A stretch of 64,000 nt of DNA from positions 620,001-684,000 of the forward strand of contig NZ_JACVHC010000002.1 of the NCBI RefSeq assembly GCF_017976235.1, written 5' to 3'. The notes under the pieces are model-generated. The model saw only the letters and a program-made list of their open reading frames with translations, had not been told where the DNA came from and ran no database searches. The DNA comes from Pseudomonas anatoliensis (GTDB lineage Bacteria; Pseudomonadota; Gammaproteobacteria; Pseudomonadales; Pseudomonadaceae). Position numbers and translations under genes: made by a program. This document shows positions 10,656 to 21,313 of the stretch, piece by piece (positions within the stretch are counted from its first letter, which is position 1; the number at the start of each line of letters is the position of its first letter).

Positions 10656-11183
10656 ATGTTGAATGACCCGATTCCACCTCACGTTGACCCGCGCAAATTG
10701 GCTGATCGTGGCACCACCATCCAAGGTGAGCTGCTGCTGGCCGATTTGAAGAGACTCTGCGACCCGCTTTCCGACAATGTCGGTACGGTGCAGGCGAAAT
10801 TCGTTTTTGAACGAGATGAACGTAAATCTGTGGTAATTCACAGCTTTATCGACACCGAGGTCAAAATGGTTTGCCAGCGTTGTCTTGAGCTGGTCACCCT
10901 GCCGATCCACAGCGAATGCAGTTACGCTGTGGTGAAAGAGGGTGCGAATACCCAGTCGTTACCGAAAGGTTATGACGTGCTGGAACTGGGCGAAGATCCA
11001 TTGGATCTGCAGTCACTGGTCGAGGAGGAGCTTTTGCTTGCCTTGCCTATCGTGCCTGCTCATCATCCGGAAGAATGCCAGCAGCCGGCGGGGTCAGATG
11101 AGCCCGAACCGAGCGAGGACGAGGTAACGCGGTCCAACCCGTTCAGTGTATTGGCGCAGTTAAAGCGTGACCCAAACGTTTAG
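10656..11183 (+). CDS. yceD: YceD (DUF177) 23S rRNA accumulation protein
   Basis: The protein has 175 residues. ATG 10656 is chosen; a GTG 24 bases upstream would lie before the -10 box and so cannot be on the main transcript. Features are a CQRC motif near residue 72 and an acidic C-terminal half (LELGEDPLDLQSLVEEELLL), both family traits. YceD lies directly before rpmF in most proteobacteria and affects 23S rRNA processing or accumulation. No Shine-Dalgarno sequence is possible on the predicted near-leaderless transcript. Confidence 0.9.
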   Translation: MLNDPIPPHVDPRKLADRGTTIQGELLLADLKRLCDPLSDNVGTVQAKFVFERDERKSVVIHSFIDTEVKMVCQRCLELVTLPIHSECSYAVVKEGANTQSLPKGYDVLELGEDPLDLQSLVEEELLLALPIVPAHHPEECQQPAGSDEPEPSEDEVTRSNPFSVLAQLKRDPNV

Positions 11184-11196
11184 GAGTTAATCAATT

Positions 11197-11379
11197 ATGG
11201 CTGTTCAGCAGAACAAAAAATCCCGCTCTGCCCGTGACATGCGTCGTTCGCACGACGCCCTGACGGCGAGCACTCTGTCTGTAGAAAAAACCACTGGTGA
11301 AATTCACCTGCGTCACCACGTATCGCCAGAAGGCGTATACCGTGGCCGTAAAGTGATCGACAAGGGCGCTGACGAGTAA
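11197..11379 (+). CDS. rpmF: 50S ribosomal protein L32
   Basis: The protein has 60 residues: [20 protein letters not shown] start, then [16 protein letters not shown], a standard L32. It lacks the zinc-binding cysteines found in some L32 forms. It is preceded by GGAG at a good distance and is 13 bases after yceD and 4 bases before plsX, the classical coupling of ribosome and lipid synthesis genes. Confidence 0.98.
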   Translation: MAVQQNKKSRSARDMRRSHDALTASTLSVEKTTGEIHLRHHVSPEGVYRGRKVIDKGADE

Positions 11380-11383
11380 TCAC

Positions 11384-12394
11384 TTGTCTGCTCAAGTCAT
11401 CGCGATTGACGCAATGGGCGGGGACTTCGGTCCCCGCAGCATTGTTCAGGCCAGCCTCGCTTGCCTGTCTGCTACGCCCTCGCTGCACCTGACCCTCGTC
11501 GGTCAACCCTCCCTTCTTGAAGAATTGATCAATGGCCAATCGGCTGCCGATCGCGCGCGCCTGACGATTGTTGCGGCCAGCGAAGTCATCACCATGGACG
11601 AAAAACCGACTCAGGCCCTGCGTGGCAAGCCGGACTCGTCGATGCGTGTCGCCCTTGAACTGGTGCGTGATGGCAAGGCGCAAGCCTGTGTCAGTGCTGG
11701 CAATACCGGTGCGTTGATGGCGCTGTCGCGCTATGTGTTGAAGACCTTGCCGGGTATCGACCGTCCCGCGATGGTGGCCGCCATTCCGACGCAGAAGGGT
11801 TATTGCCAGTTGCTTGACCTTGGCGCCAACGTCGATTGCAGTGCGGAGCATCTGTTGCAGTTTGCGGTGATGGGTTCGGTGGCGGCGCAGACGTTGGGTA
11901 TTGCTCGACCGCGGGTGGCGTTGCTGAACATCGGCACCGAAGACATCAAGGGCAACCAGCAGGTCAAGTTGGCGGCAACGCTGTTGCAGGCGGCCAGGGG
12001 CATTAACTACATCGGCTTCGTCGAAGGTGACGGCCTGTATCGCGGTGAAGCCGATGTGGTGGTGTGCGACGGATTTGTCGGCAACATTCTGCTCAAGTCC
12101 AGCGAAGGCCTGGCAACGATGATTGCTGCGCGCATCGAGGCGCTGTTCAAAAAGAACATGGCTTCGCGCGCAATCGGTGCCTTGGCGCTGCCACTGATGA
12201 AGCGCTTGCAGGCAGATCTGGCACCGGCGCGACACAATGGCGCAAGCTTCCTTGGCTTGCAGGGCATTGTGGTGAAAAGCCACGGTTCGGCGGGAGTTCA
12301 GGGCTTCCAGAGTGCGATTCAGCGTGCGCTGATCGAGATTCAGGAGAACCTGCCCGAGCGCCTTCACGGGCGTCTCGAGGATTTGTTGTCTTAG
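11384..12394 (+). CDS. plsX: Phosphate acyltransferase PlsX
   Basis: The protein has 336 residues and starts at TTG 11384, 4 bases after rpmF, giving [19 protein letters not shown], the expected PlsX beginning. It converts acyl-ACP to acyl-phosphate for PlsY in phospholipid synthesis. Conserved stretches include [11 protein letters not shown] and [15 protein letters not shown]. The rare TTG start and the short spacing suggest expression is tied to rpmF translation. Confidence 0.96.
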   Translation: MSAQVIAIDAMGGDFGPRSIVQASLACLSATPSLHLTLVGQPSLLEELINGQSAADRARLTIVAASEVITMDEKPTQALRGKPDSSMRVALELVRDGKAQACVSAGNTGALMALSRYVLKTLPGIDRPAMVAAIPTQKGYCQLLDLGANVDCSAEHLLQFAVMGSVAAQTLGIARPRVALLNIGTEDIKGNQQVKLAATLLQAARGINYIGFVEGDGLYRGEADVVVCDGFVGNILLKSSEGLATMIAARIEALFKKNMASRAIGALALPLMKRLQADLAPARHNGASFLGLQGIVVKSHGSAGVQGFQSAIQRALIEIQENLPERLHGRLEDLLS

Positions 12395-12517
12395 GCGTTT
12401 TCGTCGGACAATGCTTAAATGTGACCGCCCGGTTCAAAGGGCCATCCAACTGTCAGTTTCTTGCGTCCCCCAGTGGGGCGTCATTTTCCGACGACAAGAT
12501 CATTAGGGGCTTGTTAC

Positions 12518-13456
12518 ATGTCTGCTTCCCTCGCATTCGTCTTTCCAGGACAAGGTTCGCAGTCCCTCGGCATGCTGGCCGAGCTGGGCGCGCAACATCC
12601 ACTGATCCTCGAAACGTTCCAAGAAGCCTCCGCTGCTCTGGGCTATGACCTGTGGGCACTGACCCAGCAGGGGCCGGAAGAGCTGCTTAATCAAACCGAC
12701 AAGACCCAACCGGCCATTCTGACCGCATCGATCGCCCTGTGGCGTCTGTGGCTGGCTGAAGGTGGCGCGCGTCCGGCATTTGTTGCCGGTCACAGCCTGG
12801 GTGAATACAGCGCGCTGGTAGCTGCCGGCAGCCTGACCCTGGCTGACGCGGTGAAGCTCGTTGAGCGCCGTGGCCAGCTGATGCAGGAAGCGGTTCCGGC
12901 CGGGCAGGGCGGCATGGCTGCCATTCTGGGTCTGGAAGACGCTGACGTGCTGGCGGCCTGTGCTGAAGCGGCGCAGGGCGAAGTGGTCAGCGCCGTCAAC
13001 TTCAACTCCCCGGGCCAGGTTGTAGTGGCCGGTGCCAAGGCTGCCGTCGAGCGCGCCATTGAAGGCTGCAAGGCGCGTGGCGCCAAGCGTGCCATGCCGC
13101 TGCCGGTGAGCGTGCCGTCGCACTGCGAACTGATGCGTCCGGCTGCCGAGCGCTTTGCCGAATCCATCGCCGCCATTGACTGGCAGGCGCCGCAGATCCC
13201 GGTGGTACAGAACGTCAGCGCACAAGTGCCGGCCGATCTGGAAACCCTCAAGCGTGATCTGCTCGAACAACTCTACAAGCCAGTACGCTGGGTCGAGTCC
13301 GTACAGACGCTGGCCGCCAAGGGCGCGACCAATCTGGTCGAATGTGGCCCGGGCAAAGTACTGGCCGGTCTGAACAAACGTTGCGCCGAAGGCGTTTCGA
13401 CTTCCAACCTCAATACCCCAGACGCTTTCGCTGCCGCTCGTGCAGCGCAGGCCTGA
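12518..13456 (+). CDS. fabD: Malonyl-CoA:ACP transacylase
   Basis: The protein has 312 residues, starting MSASLAFVFPGQGSQSLGM. The nucleophile serine is in GHSLGEYSAL (about residue 92) and the catalytic histidine in VPSHCELM (about 201). It loads malonyl groups on ACP for fatty-acid elongation. It opens the fabD-fabG-acpP-fabF block; the 123 bases after plsX contain no further gene. Confidence 0.97.
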   Translation: MSASLAFVFPGQGSQSLGMLAELGAQHPLILETFQEASAALGYDLWALTQQGPEELLNQTDKTQPAILTASIALWRLWLAEGGARPAFVAGHSLGEYSALVAAGSLTLADAVKLVERRGQLMQEAVPAGQGGMAAILGLEDADVLAACAEAAQGEVVSAVNFNSPGQVVVAGAKAAVERAIEGCKARGAKRAMPLPVSVPSHCELMRPAAERFAESIAAIDWQAPQIPVVQNVSAQVPADLETLKRDLLEQLYKPVRWVESVQTLAAKGATNLVECGPGKVLAGLNKRCAEGVSTSNLNTPDAFAAARAAQA

Positions 13457-13472
13457 ATCAGGAGAAACTTGC

Positions 13473-14213
13473 ATGAGTCTGCAAGGTAAAGTTGCACTGG
13501 TCACCGGTGCAAGCCGCGGTATCGGCCAGGCTATCGCACTGGAACTGGGCCGTCAGGGCGCCATCGTTGTGGGTACCGCAACCTCCGCCAAGGGTGCCGA
13601 GGCGATTGCCGCCACGCTCAAAGAGCACGGCATTCAGGGTACCGGTCTGGAACTCAATGTCACCAGCGACGAATCCGTCAGCAAGGTGATCGCGACCATT
13701 CAGGAGCAGTTCGGTGCACCGGCGATTTTGGTCAATAACGCCGGCATCACCCGCGATAACCTGATGATGCGCATGAAAGATGACGAATGGTACGACGTGA
13801 TCGATACCAACCTGAACAGTCTGTATCGCCTGTCCAAGGGCGTTCTGCGCGGCATGACCAAAGCCCGTTGGGGTCGAATTATCAGTATTGGCTCGGTGGT
13901 GGGTGCCATGGGCAACGCAGGCCAAGTAAACTATGCAGCCGCCAAGGCCGGTCTGGAAGGTTTCAGCCGTGCAATGGCGCGTGAAGTCGGTTCGCGTTCG
14001 ATTACGGTCAACTCGGTAACCCCAGGGTTTATCGACACCGATATGACCCGCGAACTGCCTGAAGCACAGCGTGAAGCCTTGCAGACGCAGATTCCGCTGG
14101 GTCGTCTGGGACAAGCTCAAGAGATCGCGTCTGTGGTCGCTTTTCTTGCATCCGACGGTGCGGCATACGTAACTGGGGCTACAATCCCGGTGAACGGTGG
14201 GATGTACATGTAA
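13473..14213 (+). CDS. fabG: 3-oxoacyl-ACP reductase FabG
   Basis: The protein has 246 residues. NADP-binding TGASRGIGQAIA is near residue 12, NNAG near residue 87, and the catalytic Ser/Tyr/Lys lie in ISIGSVVG and YAAAKAG. The C-terminus GATIPVNGGMYM is the normal FabG end. It starts 16 bases after fabD behind AGGAGAAA and reduces 3-ketoacyl-ACP in the elongation cycle. Confidence 0.98.
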   Translation: MSLQGKVALVTGASRGIGQAIALELGRQGAIVVGTATSAKGAEAIAATLKEHGIQGTGLELNVTSDESVSKVIATIQEQFGAPAILVNNAGITRDNLMMRMKDDEWYDVIDTNLNSLYRLSKGVLRGMTKARWGRIISIGSVVGAMGNAGQVNYAAAKAGLEGFSRAMAREVGSRSITVNSVTPGFIDTDMTRELPEAQREALQTQIPLGRLGQAQEIASVVAFLASDGAAYVTGATIPVNGGMYM

Positions 14214-14329
14214 GTAAAATGTGACGGATTGCTTCAAAAAAATGTCATACGAGCTGTCTAAAATCCGTTATAAAGCTGCAATCTATTTATAGGCAGAGGG
14301 TCGCAGGGTTTGAGGAGTGAAGCTTTCAG

Positions 14330-14357
14330 TTGAAAAACTGAAAAGTCTTTCTATACA
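14330..14357 (+). promoter_or_regulatory. Likely acpP promoter
   Basis: TTGAAA (14330-14335) and TATACA (14352-14357) are 16 bases apart, 53 bases before the acpP ATG. A separate strong promoter for acpP is usual, since ACP is needed in excess. The 196-base fabG-acpP gap is otherwise empty. Confidence 0.65.
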
Positions 14358-14409
14358 CTTACCCACTGGCCAGCTGCCTGAATTTGTCCATTAGGAGTGA
14401 AAACAAGGT

Positions 14410-14646
14410 ATGAGCACCATCGAAGAGCGCGTCAAGAAAATCGTTGCCGAGCAACTGGGTGTTAAAGAAGAAGAAGTGGTTAACACCGCTTCCTTCGTAG
14501 AAGACCTGGGTGCCGACTCCCTTGACACCGTTGAGCTGGTGATGGCTCTGGAAGAGGAATTCGAGACCGAAATCCCTGACGAAGAAGCTGAGAAGATCAC
14601 TACTGTACAAGCTGCAATCGATTACGTTACAAACCACCAGGCTTAA
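14410..14646 (+). CDS. acpP: Acyl carrier protein
   Basis: The protein has 78 residues and is highly acidic. The phosphopantetheine site is the serine in [10 protein letters not shown] (residue 37 counting Met). TTAGGAGTGAAAAC gives a good ribosome site. It carries growing acyl chains through the Fab enzymes encoded on both sides. A terminator follows, so acpP probably makes an abundant short transcript with partial read-through into fabF. Confidence 0.99.
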   Translation: MSTIEERVKKIVAEQLGVKEEEVVNTASFVEDLGADSLDTVELVMALEEEFETEIPDEEAEKITTVQAAIDYVTNHQA

Positions 14647-14674
14647 TAGCTTGTAATCGTTGCTTGCTGTCATG

Positions 14675-14710
14675 GAAAAACCGCACTGCCATCACGGCGT
14701 GCGGTTTTTT
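14675..14710 (+). terminator. Intrinsic terminator after acpP
   Basis: The stem AAAACCGCAC / GTGCGGTTTT (arms 14677-14686 and 14699-14708) ends in a T-run. It lies between acpP and fabF. Confidence 0.88.
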
Positions 14711-14754
14711 CTTTAGGCCTGATGCAAAGTCGTCATTTGAAAAAGGAGAGTGCT

Positions 14755-15999
14755 GTGTCGCGTAGACGCGTCGTAGTCACCGGTATGGGTATGTTGTCGC
14801 CACTGGGCACGGATGTGCCGAGCAGTTGGCAGGGCATTCTAGCTGGCCGCAGTGGCATTGGTCTGATCGAACACACCGACCTTTCTGCCTATTCCACCCG
14901 CTTTGGCGGCTCGGTAAAGGGCTTCAATGTCGAGGAATACCTGTCGGTCAAGGAAGCGCGCAAGCTCGACCTGTTCATTCAGTACGGTCTCGCGGCTGGC
15001 TTTCAAGCCGTTCGCAACGCTGGCCTGGAAGTTACCGACGCCAACCGTGAACGCATTGGCGTGGCCATGGGTTCGGGCATCGGCGGTCTGACCAATATCG
15101 AAGAAACCAGCCGTACTTTGCATGAGACGGGCCCGCGTCGAATCTCGCCATTCTTCGTGCCAGGCTCGATCATCAATATGATTTCCGGTTTCCTGTCCAT
15201 CCATCTGGGCGCACAGGGACCTAACTACGCCATCGCTACAGCGTGTACCACCGGTACGCACTGCATCGGCATGGCGGCGCGCAACATCATGTACGACGAA
15301 GCCGACGTGATGATTGCCGGCGGTGCCGAAATGGCCGCATGCGGTCTGGGCATGGGCGGCTTCGGCGCGTCCCGTGCGCTGTCGACCCGCAACGATGAAC
15401 CGACTCGCGCAAGCCGTCCGTGGGACAAGGGCCGTGACGGTTTCGTACTGTCCGACGGTGCCGGTGCATTGGTGCTCGAAGAACTCGAACACGCCAAGGC
15501 GCGCGGCGCGACCATCTACGCTGAGCTGATCGGTTTCGGCACCAGTGGCGATGCGTTCCACATGACTTCGCCACCTGCCGACGGCGCGGGTGCAGCTCGC
15601 TGCATCACCAACGCCTTGCGCGACGCGAAGATCAACGTCGATCAAGTGCAATACATCAATGCCCACGGCACCTCGACCCCGGCCGGCGACCTTGCCGAAG
15701 CCAACGCGATCAGGTCGGTGTTCGGTGAGCATGCCTACAAACTGGCGGTCAGCTCCACCAAGTCCATGACCGGTCACCTGCTGGGTGCGGCGGGCGCGGT
15801 CGAGGCGATCTTCAGTATCCTGGCCATCAACAGCCAGGTGGCGCCGCCAACCATCAACCTTGATGAGCCGGACGAAGGCTGTGATCTCGATTTTGTGCCG
15901 CACACTGCGCGCAACATGGACATCGATGTCGTGCTGTCGAACTCCTTCGGCTTTGGCGGCACCAACGGTACCTTGGCGTTCCGTCGGTTCGCAGGCTGA
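14755..15999 (+). CDS. fabF: Beta-ketoacyl-ACP synthase II
   Basis: The protein has 414 residues. GTG 14755 follows AAAAGGAGAG and gives [18 protein letters not shown], the FabF start. The catalytic Cys is in TACTTGTHC (residue 164), with histidines at 304 ([11 protein letters not shown]) and 341 (TGHLLGAAG). It elongates acyl-ACP. It overlaps pabC by one base (TGATG). Confidence 0.98.
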   Translation: MSRRRVVVTGMGMLSPLGTDVPSSWQGILAGRSGIGLIEHTDLSAYSTRFGGSVKGFNVEEYLSVKEARKLDLFIQYGLAAGFQAVRNAGLEVTDANRERIGVAMGSGIGGLTNIEETSRTLHETGPRRISPFFVPGSIINMISGFLSIHLGAQGPNYAIATACTTGTHCIGMAARNIMYDEADVMIAGGAEMAACGLGMGGFGASRALSTRNDEPTRASRPWDKGRDGFVLSDGAGALVLEELEHAKARGATIYAELIGFGTSGDAFHMTSPPADGAGAARCITNALRDAKINVDQVQYINAHGTSTPAGDLAEANAIRSVFGEHAYKLAVSSTKSMTGHLLGAAGAVEAIFSILAINSQVAPPTINLDEPDEGCDLDFVPHTARNMDIDVVLSNSFGFGGTNGTLAFRRFAG

Positions 16000-16814
16000 T
16001 GGACAGCTGGGTCGACGGTCAACCGGCTGACACTCTGTCGCTGAAAGACCGCGGCCTGGCTTACGGCGATGGTCTGTTCGAGACCATTGCCGTGCATGAC
16101 GGCCAGCCGGTATTGCTCGATCGACACATGACGCGGCTGGCCGATGGCTGTTCGCGTCTGGCTATCGTTGCCGATATCGAACTGATTCGCCACGAACTGC
16201 TGAGCTACGCTGCCGCGATGGGCGAGGGTGTGCTCAAACTCATCCTCACCCGTGGCGACGGTTTGCGCGGTTACGCGCCTGACCCTGCGGCGCCGGGTCG
16301 ACGCATTCTGCAAGGCAGTTCGCCGGCGGCTTATCCTGCTGCGCATGCCGAACACGGCATCCGCCTGTTTCCGTGCAACACGCGTCTTTCCAGGCAGCCA
16401 TTGCTTGCCGGACTCAAACACCTCAATCGACTGGAACAAGTGCTCGCCCGCGCCGAATGGCAAGACAGCGAGCACGCCGAAGGCTTGATGCTCGATCAGG
16501 CCGGTCGTGTCATCGAAGGCGTCTTCAGTAACCTGTTTCTGGTGCGTGATGGTGTGTTGATCACGCCCGATCTGAAACGCTGCGGTGTCGCCGGTGTGAT
16601 GCGCGCGGAAATATTGTTTCAGGCCGAGTCATTGGCCATCCCCACCCAAACCGTCGATATTGGCCTGGAACAGCTGCAATGGGCCGATGAAGTGTTTGTC
16701 TGCAACAGCGTATATGGCGTCTGGCCGGTACGCGCCTACGCTGCACTGAGCTGGCCGGTTGGCCCGCTCACCCGTAAACTGCAAACCATTGCCCGCGCCC
16801 TACTGGATGCCTGA
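15999..16814 (+). CDS. pabC: Aminodeoxychorismate lyase
   Basis: The protein has 271 residues in the PLP-dependent fold-type IV class. DRGLAYGDGLFETI is the family N-terminal signature, and the PLP lysine is in LAGLKHLNRLEQVLAR (about residue 140). It forms p-aminobenzoate for folate. It is coupled to fabF by overlap and followed after 3 bases by mltG, the conserved pabC-mltG-tmk-holB order. Confidence 0.95.
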   Translation: MDSWVDGQPADTLSLKDRGLAYGDGLFETIAVHDGQPVLLDRHMTRLADGCSRLAIVADIELIRHELLSYAAAMGEGVLKLILTRGDGLRGYAPDPAAPGRRILQGSSPAAYPAAHAEHGIRLFPCNTRLSRQPLLAGLKHLNRLEQVLARAEWQDSEHAEGLMLDQAGRVIEGVFSNLFLVRDGVLITPDLKRCGVAGVMRAEILFQAESLAIPTQTVDIGLEQLQWADEVFVCNSVYGVWPVRAYAALSWPVGPLTRKLQTIARALLDA

Positions 16815-16817
16815 TTT

Positions 16818-17993
16818 GTGAGACGTAAATTTTTGCTGCTGCTGGAAACCGGACTGGTTCTGGCAGGGCTGCTGTTGGGCGCCAGCGCCTGGAAGATTCA
16901 CTCCGCGCTGGAACAGCCCCTGAACATCACGCAGGAAGAACTGCTGGATGTGCCCAAAGGCTCTACACCGACCCGTACCTTCCTTGGACTCGAAAGCGAT
17001 GGCGTCATCAAAGACGCTTTCTGGCTACGGGTCTATTGGCGTTTCAATCTTGCTGGTACGCCGATTCACACTGGCGAATACCGCATGCAGCCCGGGATGA
17101 CCGTCAACGGTTTGATCGATTCGTGGAAGCGTGGCGACGTGGTTCAGTACAGCCTGACGCTGGTTGAAGGCTGGAATTTCCACCAGGTGCGCGCCGCGCT
17201 GGCGAAAGATGAAAAAATCGAACAGACCCTCAATGGTTTGAGCGACAGCGATGTGATGGCAAAGATTGGCCACAAGGGCCTGTTCCCGGAAGGCCGTTTT
17301 TTCCCCGATACCTACCGTTTCGTGCGCGGCGTGTCCGATACCGAGCTGCTGAAAAAGGCTTTCGATCGTCTCGACGAAGTGCTGGCCAAAGAGTGGGAAA
17401 AACGCGCTGCCGATGCACCGTACAAAGAACCTTATCAAGCGCTGATCATGGCGTCCCTGGTCGAGAAGGAAACCGGTGTACCGCAGGAACGCGGCGAGAT
17501 TGCCGGGGTTTTTGTGCGCCGGATGGCGCTGGGCATGCAGCTGCAGACTGATCCCACGGTGATCTATGGTTTGGGCGATCGCTACACCGGCAAGTTGACC
17601 CGCGCTCACCTCAAGGAGCCGACGCCGTATAACACTTACGTGATTCCTGGCTTGCCGCCGACGCCGATTGCGATGGTCGGGCGTGAAGCCATTCACGCGG
17701 CGCTGAATCCGGTGGGAGGCACCAGCCTCTACTTTGTTGCCCGTGGCGACGGTAGCCATGTGTTTTCTGACGATCTCGATGCACACAACAATGCGGTGCG
17801 TGAATTTCAGCTCAAACGCCGTGCCGATTACCGCTCCAGCCCGGCGCCGGCAACTACGCCGGAAGCGGCACCGGCCGCCGAGGAGTCGATTCCTGCGGCA
17901 TCGCCGGATACTGCGCCCGAGTCGCTGCCGCAGGTTCCGACTGAGGAATCCGCGCCGACTCCTGACGCCGACGCACCACAAAACACGCAATGA
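16818..17993 (+). CDS. mltG: Endolytic murein transglycosylase MltG
   Basis: The protein has 391 residues, starting at GTG 16818. A single N-terminal membrane segment (LLLLETGLVLAGLLLGASA) is followed by a LysM-like part and the YceG catalytic domain; the catalytic Glu is in ASLVEKETG (about residue 215). The last ~50 residues are a Pro/Ala/Glu-rich periplasmic tail beyond the usual family end. It cuts nascent glycan strands and limits peptidoglycan length. Confidence 0.95.
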   Translation: MRRKFLLLLETGLVLAGLLLGASAWKIHSALEQPLNITQEELLDVPKGSTPTRTFLGLESDGVIKDAFWLRVYWRFNLAGTPIHTGEYRMQPGMTVNGLIDSWKRGDVVQYSLTLVEGWNFHQVRAALAKDEKIEQTLNGLSDSDVMAKIGHKGLFPEGRFFPDTYRFVRGVSDTELLKKAFDRLDEVLAKEWEKRAADAPYKEPYQALIMASLVEKETGVPQERGEIAGVFVRRMALGMQLQTDPTVIYGLGDRYTGKLTRAHLKEPTPYNTYVIPGLPPTPIAMVGREAIHAALNPVGGTSLYFVARGDGSHVFSDDLDAHNNAVREFQLKRRADYRSSPAPATTPEAAPAAEESIPAASPDTAPESLPQVPTEESAPTPDADAPQNTQ

Positions 17994-18003
17994 CTTTGAT
18001 TAA

Positions 18004-19621
<1,618 letters not shown>

Positions 19622-19678
19622 TCCCCGCAAAAACGACGGTGTGCGCCTAGACTCTGAAGATCAGCAGTGGAGGTCAAC

Positions 19679-20035
19679 ATGAATGAACCCGTCAGCCCGG
19701 GCCCGCGCAACGGCATTTTGTCCCTGACAATCAAGGACAAGTCGGTGCTTTACGCCGCTTACATGCCGTTCATCAAGAACGGTGGCCTGTTCATCCCGAC
19801 CAACAAGAGCTACAAGTTGGGCGACGAGGTGTTCATGCTGTTGAACCTGATGGATGAGCCGGAAAAGATCCCGGTTGCCGGCAAAGTCACCTGGATTACG
19901 CCCAAAGGCGCACAAGGCAATCGCGCAGCCGGTGTCGGCGTGCAGTTCAACGACGGCGACAACACCGCGCGCAGTCGCATCGAAACCCATCTGGCCGGAG
20001 CCCTCAAGTCCGACCGTCCCACTCATACGATGTAA
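19679..20035 (+). CDS. pilZ: Type IV pilus biogenesis protein PilZ
   Basis: The protein has 118 residues, starting MNEPVSPGPRNGILSL after AGTGGAGGT. It is a single PilZ domain. The founding P. aeruginosa PilZ, in the same holB-pilZ-tatD context, is needed for twitching pili and does not bind c-di-GMP. The RxxxR motif of c-di-GMP-binding PilZ domains is not evident at the N-terminus here, consistent with that type. Confidence 0.93.
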   Translation: MNEPVSPGPRNGILSLTIKDKSVLYAAYMPFIKNGGLFIPTNKSYKLGDEVFMLLNLMDEPEKIPVAGKVTWITPKGAQGNRAAGVGVQFNDGDNTARSRIETHLAGALKSDRPTHTM

Positions 20036-20049
20036 GTAGCCGTATTTTT

Positions 20050-20841
20050 ATGCTCGTAGATTCCCATTGTCACCTTGATCGCCTCGACCTCGCCGCCCAT
20101 GACGGCTCGCTGGATGCCGCACTCGATGCGGCCCGCGAGCGCGGGGTAGGGCATTTTCTGTGCATCGGCGTGAGCGCCGACAACGCCGCTGACGTCAAAG
20201 CGCTCGCCGAGCGTTACGACGATGTCGATTGCTCGGTAGGCGTGCATCCTCTCGATGTGCAACCCGGCGCCGCCCCCGCGCTGGACTGGTTGCTGCACGA
20301 ACTCAACCACCCGAAAGTGGTGGCGATCGGTGAAACCGGTCTGGACTACCACTACGAGCCGGAAGCCGCCGAGCTGCAGCAGGCGTCGTTCCGCCTGCAC
20401 CTGCAAGCGGCGCAGCAAACCGGCAAACCAGTGATCATCCACACCCGCGGCGCCCGTGCCGATACCCTCGAACTGCTGCGTGAAGCCGCGTTGCCACAGG
20501 CCGGGGTGCTGCATTGCTTCACCGAAGACTGGGACATGGCCAAGGCCGCGCTGGACATGGGTTATTACATTTCCCTGTCAGGCATCGTCACCTTCCGCAA
20601 TGCTGATGCCTTGCGTGATGTGGCGAGCAAAGTCCCGGCGGATCGTCTGCTGGTTGAAACAGATTCGCCTTATCTGGCGCCGATCCCTTATCGCGGCAAG
20701 CCGAACCTGCCGCAATACGTGCGTGAAGTGGCAGAGTTCCTGGCGATGCTGCGCGGCGAAAAGTACGAGCGTTTTGCCGAGCAGACCACCGAGAACTTCA
20801 AACGCCTGTTCCCGCTGGCGCACGTCAAAGCTTCAGGTTAA
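20050..20841 (+). CDS. TatD-family metal-dependent deoxyribonuclease (YcfH type)
   Basis: The protein has 263 residues in the amidohydrolase fold. Metal ligands lie in DSHCHLDRLD at the N-terminus, GETGLDYH near residue 97 and the late LVETDSPYLAP. It acts as a 3'-5' nuclease or housekeeping hydrolase. It is 14 bases after pilZ and ends the operon before a REP element and rgsA. Confidence 0.92.
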   Translation: MLVDSHCHLDRLDLAAHDGSLDAALDAARERGVGHFLCIGVSADNAADVKALAERYDDVDCSVGVHPLDVQPGAAPALDWLLHELNHPKVVAIGETGLDYHYEPEAAELQQASFRLHLQAAQQTGKPVIIHTRGARADTLELLREAALPQAGVLHCFTEDWDMAKAALDMGYYISLSGIVTFRNADALRDVASKVPADRLLVETDSPYLAPIPYRGKPNLPQYVREVAEFLAMLRGEKYERFAEQTTENFKRLFPLAHVKASG

Positions 20842-20852
20842 CGCCGCCGACC

Positions 20853-20938
20853 TGTAGGAGATGCCGAAGGCTGCGATCTTTTGATCTTTTTTTTGAAAAG
20901 CAAGGTCAACAGATCGCAGCCTGCGGCAGCTGCTACAA
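20853..20938. repeat. REP/REPIN, family A, inverted pair in the opposite orientation
   Basis: The arms are 20853-20887 and 20911-20937. Here the TGTAGGAG ends point outward and the GATC ends inward, the reverse of the copies at 3101, 9864, 24363 and 61769. It lies just after tatD. Confidence 0.85.
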
Positions 20939-20981
20939 GTGTGAGGTTCGGGATAGACCGGTCGATCACCAAATCGCAGGC

Positions 20982-21020
20982 AAAAAAAACCCGGGTTCTG
21001 GGGGGTGAATCCGGGTTAAG
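20982..21020 (-). terminator. rgsA terminator
   Basis: Minus-strand stem TTAACCCGG / CCGGGTT with a C-rich loop followed by eight uridines. It is the strongest terminator in this gap and faces away from tetR. Confidence 0.88.
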
Positions 21021-21097
21021 ACCATTAGGAGTAAAACAAAGGCACGCGGTCCGTTGGTACCTTTATCGGCGCGGCACTTGGGGGAGATGCCGCCCGA
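20982..21097 (-). ncRNA. rgsA: Small regulatory RNA RgsA
   Basis: On the minus strand a clean intrinsic terminator (AACCCGG-loop-CCGGGTT then eight T) ends at 20982. Upstream is a hairpin built from GCGGCA / TGCCGC. A sigma-S-like -10, CAATACTT (21111-21104), sits about 7 bases before the proposed start, giving about 115 nt. RgsA, a Gac/RpoS-controlled sRNA of Pseudomonas of about 120 nt, is known from the gap between the tatD-like gene and its neighbour, which matches this place. The 5' end is inferred; no protein-coding signal fits the stretch. Confidence 0.8.
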
Positions 21098-21313
21098 CAG
21101 TTGAAGTATTGATCAGTCTGGCGTGCAGTCCAGTTAGCGGGTCGTGGTTTTTAAACAAATTTGGAATACGTTCGCTTCAGTTGAGTTCTCATTGCGCCGA
21201 AAACGTTCTCAAAATGAACAAGAAACACAGATATGGTCGGATGATCCGTGCATTTTTGCGCAAGTTAGGCATAATACGCGGCTTCGAATTTTGACCCTTC
21301 AGACCTTTTTCTT

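Noticed and set aside
20881..21294. 137-codon plus-strand frame after tatD
   Set aside because: It runs through a REP element and the rgsA sRNA and its terminator; composition is not protein-like.
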